Shown here one piece after another: positions 7,401 through 16,800 of a stretch of DNA of 21,060 nucleotides. The translations under genes and the position numbers were made by a program. Numbering within the stretch: the first letter of the stretch is position 1; the number at the start of each line of letters is the position of its first letter. The notes below the pieces were generated by a model that saw only the letters and a program-made list of their open reading frames with translations, did no database searches and was not told the origin of the DNA. The stretch is taken from positions 1-21,060 of the IMG/VR virus record IMGVR_UViG_3300017917_001146. One strand, 5' to 3'. This DNA comes from a virus.

Positions 7401-10400
7401 TTATGCATTTTTAACTTCTAAGGCTATGGAATATAGATTATCAGAAGGTTTTTATGGTTCTAGACAAATGCCTTTCTTAGAAAAAATTAGAAAAGAACAA
7501 GTTGCTGCTGGTAAATATAAGAAAACAACTAAATGGGATAAGGCTGAATTAAGAAATGTTGGTGGAAAGATTTTAGCCTTCAAGGGTGAAAGAATTATAG
7601 ACAGGGCTGGCAGAGTTATTGGAAGCATAACTGGACAGAATACTAAAGCAAAAGCACAAAATCAAAGACCAACAAGTGGTGCTACAAAAGATAATAGAAT
7701 TTATAATTTAAAACCAGGTCAAGGAGTCATGCCTCCAAGATTTGCTGGAATTAAGGGTGCTGGTTTAAGATACTTACCAGGAGCAGATGACGGTATATTC
7801 CCATCTACTCCAGGCGCAGGAATTAAAACTGGAGCAGTATCTCCAGGTATGCGCCGTCAACAATCTCAAATGGATGATTTAACTGGAGCAATAAAAGAAA
7901 ATACACAGTCACAAAATGACGGAACAGAAACACAAGAAAAAACAACTAAGCAATTAAGACAAGAAAGAATGGAAAAAGTATCTAGGGTTGCAGGCCCTAC
8001 TGCCATGGCTGCTGGAACTGCTGCTATGGCTGCTGGTATGGCTGGTGCAGATCCTAAGATTACAAATGGACTGTTTGCAATATCTGCAATTGCAGGCCTA
8101 TTGCCACTATTAACTAATCCATTAGGAATAGCAGTTGCTGCTGCTGCAGCGTTTGGTATTGCTATTTGGAAGATGACATCAAATCTTAATAAGGCAAAAG
8201 AAGAGGGTATTGCACTTGCTAAATCAATGACCATGACTAATCAAAAACTAGTAGAACTTTCTAAGATAACTGGAACAGTTAGTGCTACAGAGGCAGCAAA
8301 ACTTAAAAGACAAAATATTTTAACAGGAGCATCTGGAGTACAAAGAAAAACTGGACAAAATATTCTTGAAAGTCAATTTGGTCAAAACTTAGTAAAAGAT
8401 ATAGAAAAACAACAAAAAACTGGAGCAACAAATGAGCAAGTTGCTAAAAGTATAGGAACTGGATTATCTACTGCAATTATGCAAGGTGTTCTTACTACAG
8501 AACAGGCAAGAAGTCTTGCTGCCGCACTTGGAGAAAAACTTGGAAACTATGATATACCAGCAAAAATTAGTGGAACAATTGTAAACTTAGTTGGTCCAAA
8601 TGGAGAAAGATTAGAAAATCAACCATTACAAGTTGCTCTTGAAATTAAAAAACAATCAATGGAACAGCAAGCAAAAATGTTCCAAAATGCAATTTCTCAA
8701 AGAAAGAGCAATACTGGACAAAATATGATGGGTGCTGCAGCAGGAGCATTAATAGGTGGAGGACTTGTTACTGCCAATCCAGTAGCAATTGCTGGAGGCG
8801 CTGCTCTTGGAGCCGCTGCAATTATACAAGGAAATAAAATAAAAGCAGAAAATCTTAAACTTGATACAGCAGCAATTCAACTTGGATTTGAAGCGGTAGC
8901 ACAGGGACAAGGACTTGTTGATTCACTAAATAAACAATATGATAATAAAATTAAACAAGCAAAAACTGATAAAGAAATTGGACAACTTGAAGCAGAACGA
9001 AAGGCTGCAATTGATGCAGTAAATGCAGAAAATGCAAAAACTCTTGATTTATTAATAAAGCAAAAAGATCAGTTTACCCCTGGAGCGTTTGATGCAGCAA
9101 TTAAGGCTGCTGCAGACACAATGTACAAAGAAGGTCCAATGGCGGTATTTAAAGATCAAGCCATTGAATCATTAAAAGGTTTAGAGAATAGTAAGTTTAA
9201 GACAACACTTCAATTAGGTCTTGCATCTGGAGATATGGATCCAAACCAAATTATTTCTTTGATTAATATGGCTAAGGATAATCCAGAAATAAAAACTAAT
9301 ATTAATGCCATTATAGAAACACAAGGGTTGGCAGAAGCAAATGTTCTTATTGGTTTATTGGAAAGATCTGGAGCAAATCAACAAACATATGAAATTATTA
9401 CAAAATTTGTTAAAGAAAATCCACAACAATTTAAAGATATTCAAGATGCAGTATCTCAATTAAGTAATATTTTACCAAAATATGGTGTTACTGTAGATAT
9501 TAATACTGTTGGATTAAAACAACTTCAACAAATTAATAGAATCACAAGTATTCTTAAAAATGAAAAAGGTCCTATAACACAAGAGATTATTGCAAAATAT
9601 GCAAAAGACCCTAACAATCCAGATCAGGCAGTATTTCAGGGAATATTAGATACATGGCAAACACTTGTTGGATCAGATAAAACTATTACGAAAGAAATGA
9701 TTATAGATTTTGGAGCCACATATTCTGATCCAAATGTTAAAAATTTCTTTGATGCATCTAAAGGTCTTTCTAATGTTCCAGAACATATAAAGGATTTGGC
9801 TGGAGGAACTGCTGCACAATCTAGTGCATATTTGGTTGGAAAGGGTACTGGAAGTCAAAGTCAAACTAATAAAAAAACAACAACTACCACTACGGACACT
9901 ACTAAAGAAAGAGATACCACTCTTGATGAATTACTAAAGAGATTAAAATTTATTCGCAAAGCATCAATAAATGCTGAGGGTGGAATAAATCAATTAATGA
10001 AGATAACTGGAGGAAAGGGCCTTACTAAGTTCGGTGGAGTAATTCAACAATTGGTAGAAGGACCAAAGGGTGGCTTCAATAGAGAGTTTATTTCATTCCT
10101 TGAGTCAATGGACAATAAGACTCGTAAAACATATATGACCGTCAAAGATGGACAGGTAATATTAACAAAACAAGGTAAAGCATTAAAAGAAGCATTTAAT
10201 GAAAAAGTAATTGGAGAATATCAAGTTGCACAAGTTCAGGCAAAACAGGATACTATAGCACAAGGTGCTGCCCTTGCTAAACTTCAATCTGCTGGAGTAG
10301 ACACTGCTACTGCACTAGAAATGGTAGCAGATGCAAACCTTGCTGTTGCAATAAACAGTAAAGATATTTCTTCTACCGAACTTGTGAATATGGCCAATAG

Positions 10401-13191
10401 AGCCAAGGAAGCAAAAGATGCGGTAGAACAACTTAACTTGGCACTAAAACAACAGTCAATTGACTCAGATAAACAACTTGCTGATTCAAAAACTACTTTA
10501 GATGTACTTACTAAGATTAGACAGATTCAACCAAATGTTTCTCAAGAAATTATGGATTATATTGCATCTAATCCAGCATTTGCTAAATCTTTAGCAGACG
10601 CATTTAAAGGTGCATCAAATAATCTTACAGAAATACAAAATATTATAAATAATATTCCAGAACAAAAGAAAATTAATATTCAAGTTGCTTTACAGCAAAA
10701 TCCAATTGCTGAATTAGAAAGACAACTTGGCGGTATTGGTGAAAAAATGTCTCAATACTTTAGTGCTAAAAGAAATATTATTTCTAAACCATTCTTAGAT
10801 CAAATTGCCCCTATAGATAAAAGAATAAGCGGTCTTAATAGACAAATTATTGGTGCAGAAATTAATTTAAATAATGCTAAAAAAGCACTTCAACCATTTG
10901 AAACACAAATTGCTGGAATAGAATCTGAAATTGCTAAAAAGAGACTTGACATTGAGACTGGTATTGAACAAGAAATAAAAGCACAATCTAATAAAGTAGA
11001 AAATATTAGAAAACAAATTGAAAATCAATTTGATAAAACAATTTCAAATCTAGAAGATGCTGTAAAGTCAAGACAAAGAGATATTGAGTTAAGGTTTGAT
11101 AGGCCATTAGAAGTTCTACAAGAACAATCATCAGATCTATCTAATGAACTTACATTAATGGATAGAGTTGTTGATGGTATAAACAAAAAATATGATGCAC
11201 AGGCTGAGGCTTTAAATAAAGTTTCAGAAATTAATGCAGAGATTGCTAATCAACAAAAACAACAGTTAGGATTAGCAGAGGCACTAAGTAGTGGAGATAT
11301 TGCTGCTGCTGCAAGGGCTGCAGAAGAAATGAGGGCATCATCAGCAGAGGCTGCTGCTGGTAGGGCTGGAGGGGTATTAGAAGCAGCACGTCAGGCAGAA
11401 ATTGATGCAGTTAGATCACAGAGTGGATTAACTAGACTTCAAATTGAAGAAAAACAATTCCAGATTAGTCAACAAATGTTTGCTCTTGAAGAGCAAAAAG
11501 AGGCTGCAAGTTTAGCAATTCGTGATATTGAAGATCAAATATATAATCTTCAAGAAGCAAGAGCAGCCATGGTTAAAAATGTTCTTGTTCCAGAAGAAGA
11601 AAAACTTGCTAAACTTGAAAATGACAGAGCGTTAAAACTTGAAGAAATAGAAAAACTAGAACTTGATATTCTTAAAATTAAGCAGTCTCCAGAATATAAA
11701 AAAGCAATTGCAGATGTTGAGGCTGCAGAAAAAGCACTTGATGCTTTACAACAACAACTTAGAGATGCAGAACTAGAGAAGTCAAAGATTGAAGCGGCTA
11801 TGGCTGCTGCCCTTGAAGATTTAGATAAGCAACAGAAAAATTGGGAAGATATTCAGACTGGCATTGATAATGCAAAAGGTTCAATGGTAAACTATAATGC
11901 CGAACTTGATAAGGCCAAAAAGATAGCAAAGGATTTACAAGATTATATTCTTGGCATTGGAGATTCAGATGCAGCATTTACTTTACCAAAAACAAATCCT
12001 ATTGTTGGACAGCAAACACCTGGCCTAGATGAATATGGTCTAGATCCTAAAGATCCAGACTATATGGAAAAACGTAGAGCAAGACAAGGGTTTAATAGCG
12101 CTACCCCTGTTGGAACTGCTGCAGGCACAACTGGAAATAAAGTTACCTTGGCAAAACAACTAGCAGATGCTACAAAATTAGTTGCAGATAGTACTCAAAA
12201 GGTAAAAGATCTTGAAGCAGAAATTCAAAAACTAAAATCACTTTCTTTAACAGACACAGGAAAAGTTAAAGATATACAAACTGAAATATATAATTTAGAG
12301 GCAAAACGTGCTCTTGAAGTAGAAAAAATAAAAACATATATTCAAGATATATTACCAATATTGATTCAAGAAAAAGATCTATCAATATTACTAAATGATA
12401 ATTTTGCTAAGACTTCTATTTCAACAAACCAAATATTAGAATATGTAAATAATATAGTAAAGGTATTGCCAACAAAACTTTCATTATGGACTCAGATTAA
12501 GGCTGCCATAGATGGAGCAGTTACTTCAATTCAGTCATATGTCTCAGGACTGCAATCTGCTTTGTCTACCGCACAAGCAATACTATCAACTATTCTTTCA
12601 CTAAATAGAACTGTTACTACAACTCATATAATTCAAACTATATATCAATCTTCAGGACAAACAGGACCTACTGGACCAACTGGGCCAACAACACCAAATA
12701 CTCCAACTACTCCAACAACTCCAAACTTAAATAATCCTATTTTTTCACAAGCAGTTATGTATGGTGGAAAAATTAGACCAATGTCATATGGTGGAAGAGT
12801 CGGTTCTGATTTTGTTCCTGCACTATTAACACCAGGAGAGTTTATAGTAAATAGATCAGCAGCAACATCATTTGCTCCATTTTTAAATGCAATAAATGAT
12901 AGTAAATATCCTTCACTTCTTGCTAAAAAAATAACAGAGCCACAGTATACACAAGGTCTTGTTTCTCAATCATTTACTCAACCAATATATAATGTTTCAA
13001 GCCCAACTCTTGTTTCTACCCCTGTTCAGTCGTCTGTAAACTCAGTGAATGACAACTCTAGTACAGTGTATAATTATAGTGTAGGAATTACTGTAGGCGG
13101 TACAAATGCTAGTGCTGATAGTATTGCTAAGGCAGTTCTTAATGAGATTAAATATATTGATTCACAAAGAATTAGAGGGCAAAGGTCATAA
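4480..13191 (+). CDS. Tape measure protein (TP901 family), 2903 residues
   Basis: This protein fills the tail tube, sets its length, and is ejected ahead of the DNA. Residues about 183-500 match the TP901 tape-measure core (WAGRQLMVGFTVPLTYFG, then AMREGGINASESANAL-type helices). Hydrophobic stretches lie at about 540-580, 1197-1232 and 1417-1450. An LTPGEAVIPAG segment at ~693 is flanked by two related AK[F/Y]-x2-GT-[S/N]-EV-x2-GG units (~670, ~723). Residues ~730-1100 look like a separate globular domain that I do not recognise. A Thr-rich linker sits near 1796. A long charged coiled coil spans ~2088-2483. A collagen-like run (GPTGPTGPTTPNTPTTPTTP) is at ~2729, and a second LTPGEF segment at ~2782. 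The C-terminus (ASADSIAKAVLNEI to the end) is typical of tape measures. At 0.15-0.175 nm per residue the tail would be about 435-510 nm. The first ~225 codons use CGT for arginine, later ones mostly AGA. The stop overlaps the next ATG by one base. Confidence 0.92.
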   Translation: MADVNANIGINIDTSQSLAEIKALQRQLAQLYTSINKGSAAAAAAQKGLATNLMNTINAGGKFYAQMGTIRTSTESFTHALEKNKLTMREYFRFAGGSTRTFGKLFKSEFDTIGKVAEERVKKMQTQYIKLGRDASGAMKAISITPTTLNMKDYGNQVAVAAQKQALLNQLLKQGSTNLLNFGKNTQWAGRQLMVGFTVPLTYFGTAAAKTFMDLEAQALKFKRVYGDMFTTTAQTDKALQDVQALAKEFTKYGVAVTKTMEMAANAAAMGKTGAELTAQVAEATRLAVLGNVEQQQALDTTISLTNAFGLEADQLAQKINFLNSVENQTVTSIEDLTIAIPKAGPVIQQLGGSVEDLAFFLTAMREGGINASESANALKSGLASLINPTKKASQMLADMGINIKDIVERNKGDLKATVVEFAQALDTLAPLERARAIEQLFGKFQFARLSTLFQNVTKDGTQASKVLKMAGASVEELAILSERELKTVEDAVGTNFREAVEQLKLTIAPIGKEFLKTITPVIKFFGTLLEKFNGLSDGSKKFIVVLTTLIGLVGPTLLMTFGLLANGAANIIKMFILMRQGFLKLSGNTTNLAQQTQYMTTEQQEAAIVAASLNQAHTRLTQQFILEAGAVTQLRNAYVQATTAALRFAAANPGMMMPGFKPGIKGGGTAKFASGTSEVVGGQPGKDSVPSLLTPGEAVIPAGIAQDDRFKPIIAALVSGEIAKYQEGTNEVTFGGKSYNAKSAKGAKDIRNFLNSLQKNPDGSYNYVDPEGKYSRNNIPAARIAEVLQGRADSNKFALNEIKEKLYLNKEGVDKQKGLTSAKDVKIKELRDIGAKAYVKETQFLENEIKKAGIALTRSQVAELNSTVAAHLNPLLTKDVATGEKIWDPRNLMADKQFVNNYVQGLTRDSNLSTLLKLNDQEFSSALGIDPKDAKEYRTTLEGIKSGRHPTKPMQAKALAAYANYDFASTKKPYAFLTSKAMEYRLSEGFYGSRQMPFLEKIRKEQVAAGKYKKTTKWDKAELRNVGGKILAFKGERIIDRAGRVIGSITGQNTKAKAQNQRPTSGATKDNRIYNLKPGQGVMPPRFAGIKGAGLRYLPGADDGIFPSTPGAGIKTGAVSPGMRRQQSQMDDLTGAIKENTQSQNDGTETQEKTTKQLRQERMEKVSRVAGPTAMAAGTAAMAAGMAGADPKITNGLFAISAIAGLLPLLTNPLGIAVAAAAAFGIAIWKMTSNLNKAKEEGIALAKSMTMTNQKLVELSKITGTVSATEAAKLKRQNILTGASGVQRKTGQNILESQFGQNLVKDIEKQQKTGATNEQVAKSIGTGLSTAIMQGVLTTEQARSLAAALGEKLGNYDIPAKISGTIVNLVGPNGERLENQPLQVALEIKKQSMEQQAKMFQNAISQRKSNTGQNMMGAAAGALIGGGLVTANPVAIAGGAALGAAAIIQGNKIKAENLKLDTAAIQLGFEAVAQGQGLVDSLNKQYDNKIKQAKTDKEIGQLEAERKAAIDAVNAENAKTLDLLIKQKDQFTPGAFDAAIKAAADTMYKEGPMAVFKDQAIESLKGLENSKFKTTLQLGLASGDMDPNQIISLINMAKDNPEIKTNINAIIETQGLAEANVLIGLLERSGANQQTYEIITKFVKENPQQFKDIQDAVSQLSNILPKYGVTVDINTVGLKQLQQINRITSILKNEKGPITQEIIAKYAKDPNNPDQAVFQGILDTWQTLVGSDKTITKEMIIDFGATYSDPNVKNFFDASKGLSNVPEHIKDLAGGTAAQSSAYLVGKGTGSQSQTNKKTTTTTTDTTKERDTTLDELLKRLKFIRKASINAEGGINQLMKITGGKGLTKFGGVIQQLVEGPKGGFNREFISFLESMDNKTRKTYMTVKDGQVILTKQGKALKEAFNEKVIGEYQVAQVQAKQDTIAQGAALAKLQSAGVDTATALEMVADANLAVAINSKDISSTELVNMANRAKEAKDAVEQLNLALKQQSIDSDKQLADSKTTLDVLTKIRQIQPNVSQEIMDYIASNPAFAKSLADAFKGASNNLTEIQNIINNIPEQKKINIQVALQQNPIAELERQLGGIGEKMSQYFSAKRNIISKPFLDQIAPIDKRISGLNRQIIGAEINLNNAKKALQPFETQIAGIESEIAKKRLDIETGIEQEIKAQSNKVENIRKQIENQFDKTISNLEDAVKSRQRDIELRFDRPLEVLQEQSSDLSNELTLMDRVVDGINKKYDAQAEALNKVSEINAEIANQQKQQLGLAEALSSGDIAAAARAAEEMRASSAEAAAGRAGGVLEAARQAEIDAVRSQSGLTRLQIEEKQFQISQQMFALEEQKEAASLAIRDIEDQIYNLQEARAAMVKNVLVPEEEKLAKLENDRALKLEEIEKLELDILKIKQSPEYKKAIADVEAAEKALDALQQQLRDAELEKSKIEAAMAAALEDLDKQQKNWEDIQTGIDNAKGSMVNYNAELDKAKKIAKDLQDYILGIGDSDAAFTLPKTNPIVGQQTPGLDEYGLDPKDPDYMEKRRARQGFNSATPVGTAAGTTGNKVTLAKQLADATKLVADSTQKVKDLEAEIQKLKSLSLTDTGKVKDIQTEIYNLEAKRALEVEKIKTYIQDILPILIQEKDLSILLNDNFAKTSISTNQILEYVNNIVKVLPTKLSLWTQIKAAIDGAVTSIQSYVSGLQSALSTAQAILSTILSLNRTVTTTHIIQTIYQSSGQTGPTGPTGPTTPNTPTTPTTPNLNNPIFSQAVMYGGKIRPMSYGGRVGSDFVPALLTPGEFIVNRSAATSFAPFLNAINDSKYPSLLAKKITEPQYTQGLVSQSFTQPIYNVSSPTLVSTPVQSSVNSVNDNSSTVYNYSVGITVGGTNASADSIAKAVLNEIKYIDSQRIRGQRS

Positions 13192-13829
13192 TGGCTACAG
13201 CAGCATATTTAACGGGTAGAAAAAAATATCAAAGACCACAGGCAGTATTATGGTCAGATAATGCTGGAACATTAACTAGTGGACTATATGTGCCTAATGG
13301 ATATGAAGTTGGAGCAGATGTTCCAGAAGAAACAGATCCAGATCTAATTGATCAATTTTTAATTTTATCAGACCATAATCGTGGGGAAATAAATTTTACA
13401 CCTCAGCGCATTGAACAAAGACAAAGAACAATTAATGGTCGTATGAGATCATATCATATTGCAGATAAAATGACAATAAGTTGGTCTTGGAGTTTGCTAC
13501 CGTCTAGATCTTTTTATCAAAATGCTGAATTTGATCCAAGTACTGGAATATCTCCATATGAAAACAATGTACAAGAATTTACTGCAGATGGCGGTGCTGG
13601 AGGAGTAGAGATTTTAGATTGGTATAACAATCATCCTGGACCATTTTGGATGTATTTAGCATATGATAAATATTCTAATTTTGGAGATGACAATAATGCA
13701 TTTACTCACCTTGCACAATATAATGAAATCATACAAGTTTATTTTGCAGATTTTAATTATTCTGTTGTAAAGCGTGGCGGTAGTAATTTTGATCTTTGGA
13801 ATATATCGGTAACCTTGGAAGAGGTCTAA
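13191..13829 (+). CDS. Distal tail / minor tail protein (putative)
   Basis: A 212-residue protein directly after the tape measure, where the distal tail (Dit) protein that forms the hub ring at the tube end normally lies. It is rich in aromatic and beta-forming residues. Features include a central TINGRMRSYHIADKMTISWS segment (~81-100), an acidic-glycine loop (EFTADGGAGGVEILDWYNNH, ~128-147), and C-terminal strands (YFADFNYSVVKRGGSNFDLW) with a closing SVTLEEV. The repeated pattern of strands ending in a short 'V-T-L-E-E-V' tail is common in tail-tip ring proteins. AAAGG at 13181-13185 lies five bases before the ATG, which overlaps the tape measure stop (TAATG). No motif specific enough to separate Dit from another minor tail protein was seen. 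Confidence 0.6.
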   Translation: MATAAYLTGRKKYQRPQAVLWSDNAGTLTSGLYVPNGYEVGADVPEETDPDLIDQFLILSDHNRGEINFTPQRIEQRQRTINGRMRSYHIADKMTISWSWSLLPSRSFYQNAEFDPSTGISPYENNVQEFTADGGAGGVEILDWYNNHPGPFWMYLAYDKYSNFGDDNNAFTHLAQYNEIIQVYFADFNYSVVKRGGSNFDLWNISVTLEEV

Positions 13830-16800
13830 ATGTTTGTTAATGAAGCATTAAAGACCCACTTTGAAACATCAGCAACTGTAAGGCTAAAGTCTTTGGTTAC
13901 TGCTGAAATAAATATGAATATGCCAGATAATATTTTTAAGGTTGGAAATTATAGATACAGAACAGCAACACCTGGATCAAATTATTACAACCTTCCAAAT
14001 ACCTTTGATAATTTAGACTCTGGAAATTATTATACTGGTGCTACAGATGCAGATGTTGTTGTTGATAATGGTTTTACTAATTCTGGAATACCCCAACAAT
14101 TTACCTTGAAAAAAGACAAAATGAAAATGATTTATTCTTTAGAGGATTGTTTAAAACCATTTAGACCAAGATCAGGTATAAATAAGCCATTATATTTTTC
14201 AGGTAAGTATCTTGCTAATTCTGGTGCATCTTTAGCACAAAGACCAAGATATTATATGCCGTCACGATATGATCAGTTTAGATATTGGACTTCTTATAGA
14301 ACAGAAAATAATATTGAATATGGTGTTTCAAACAAGGTATCAAATGGATTAAACTATATTGAAGATGCTGTTCCATTTGTAGTATATAAAAATCAAGTAC
14401 CTGCTAATAGAATTATAGTTAAAGTACAGACGAATACTGGTTCAGTTGATTTGGGACCATTTACAACGCAAACAGGATCATTGAGCGATCCATTATATGG
14501 AGAAGCAAATAAAACAACTCCATCAAGATGGAAGATACAGTATTTAGTTAATAATAATTGGACAGACGCAATTACATTTAATGAGAACTCAACAAGATCA
14601 GATGGTTCTCCAATCATTGGATCTGACGGGTATGTAGAAATACAATATGGGTTAATAGTTCCAGACATATATAAAGATATATTTATATTTGCAGAAACAT
14701 TATCATCAAGTACTCTTCTTCCAGAAAAATCAATAACGGGATATTCATATTTAGTTGTTGAAAATGAAGGAGAAATAGGAACATTTTATATATGGACTGG
14801 ATCAGAATATGCAACATTTGTTCCAAACTACGGGTGGTCTTTAGGATCAGAAACAGTAAGCGCTTTAACTAATTTTGTTACTGACCTAACTAATCCAGAA
14901 CAATTTACTGATACTATTGCTGGGGCAACAACTTATAGAGAGTTTGCATATATACAGGGTATTAGAGTGGTAGCAGAAACAATGAATAAGTTTGACTGTA
15001 CACTTGACTTAATAGAAATATCACCAAGATTAGTTATTGACTTATCAGATAAAACTATAGATTATAAAATAACTAAAATAATGTCAGACATTGGCATAAC
15101 ATCTTTACCTGTTGGACAACTCTTAGCATCTACTGGATCAATTAATATTTTTGATGATGACCAAGCCTTTAACTCAAATAATACAAACAGCATAGTATCT
15201 GGGTACTTAAGAAAAAATATTAAATTTAATTTTTATGAAATAATTATGAATGTTGATGGGTTTGATTATTATGTTCCAATTAAAACTTTATATTCTGAAG
15301 GAATTCCACAGGCAGATGTAACTGCAGGAACAGTTTCTATTGGACTAAGAGATTTTTATTTTTTCTTTGAGTCAATGCCAGCACCAAGACTTTTAATGAC
15401 TCAAACATCTTTAAGTATGGCAATAAGTACTATATTAGACTATGTAGGTTTTACTAATTATTCTTTTAAAAGGATAACTGGAGAAAATGATCCTATAATT
15501 CCATATTTCTTTGTTGCTCCAGATCAAAATGTTGCAGAAGTTTTAAATCAACTCGCCATATCAACACAGTCTGCGATGTTCTTTGATGAATATAATAATT
15601 TTATAGTTATGAGTAAAGATTATATTATGCCCACCTCTACAAATAGAGCAACAGATTTTATTCTATCTGGATCTAATAATCAAACAGACACAGGTGTAAT
15701 TCAAAATCAAACATCTGGAAACCTTCCTAATATTTTATCTATATCATCAGAAGATAAAAAAATATATAATGATGGAAGAATTAACTATACAACTAGATAT
15801 ATTCAAAGATCATATGGAAGTATTAGAGAAGCAAGCATGATTGATAAAGATAAAACATGGATATATAAACCAGTTCTTCTTTGGGAGGTTGCTGGAGATG
15901 AAGCAACAAAAACAATAAACGAAGTTGCATCAAAACAAGGAAACTATGTTCTTGGTGCTATGCCTATAAACTCTGATTTATCCTTAGAACTACCTACAGT
16001 TATAAATGGGGTAGTTACAAATAATACAATTGATCTAGGTGAAAATGTATATTGGTTAACAAGATATCAAGGGTATCTGTATTCAAATGGAGAAATTATT
16101 AAATATGATGCCGCTGAATTTAATATAACAGGAACTGGCAATGTTTGGATAAGCAGCAACCAAGAGTATCAAAAATATTTTGCATCTCTTCCTTTTAATG
16201 GAAAAATTTATCCAACTGGACTAATAAGAATATTTTCTACACCTTATTATGAAACTATTGATGGTATTACAAGACTACAGCCTGGAGCAGTATATCAACA
16301 TGGAAGAGGTCAGTTTGGAACACCAGTAACAACCCATACTGCTGGTATAAATTCTTATTGGTCAGACAATACATACGTCCGTGGATGTAACATGCAAACA
16401 CAATATCTTTTTACTACTCTTTTAGATGAAGATGTTACAAGACCTAGTACCACAACTGGTGCTGCAGGGGTAGATAATATTTTGGCTCGTCAAACTACAA
16501 GAAATAGTGTTATTAAAAATTTTATGTCAACAAAATATTTGACAGAAACCGCAGTAAACAGTTTAAATTCTACACAAACTGGAACAATTCAATCTTCTGC
16601 TCTTGTAATGAATGGTCCATCTTTTAAAACTACAGAAACACCGTTGAATTTTGTTTCATATGTTTATAAAAATTTAGACGGTGCATATAAAAATTTTGGA
16701 ACTAGAATGAGGATTATTGGTAAAATAGAGAATAATGAAACAAGGGGGCAAACACCAATTGGATCTTCTGCATACTATCAGGTCAATGGTGTTCAGCCAA

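Noticed and set aside
13061-13080. TGTATAAT inside the tape measure gene as another extended -10 promoter
   Set aside because: The spacing base between TG and the hexamer is missing and it lies within coding sequence far from a gene start.
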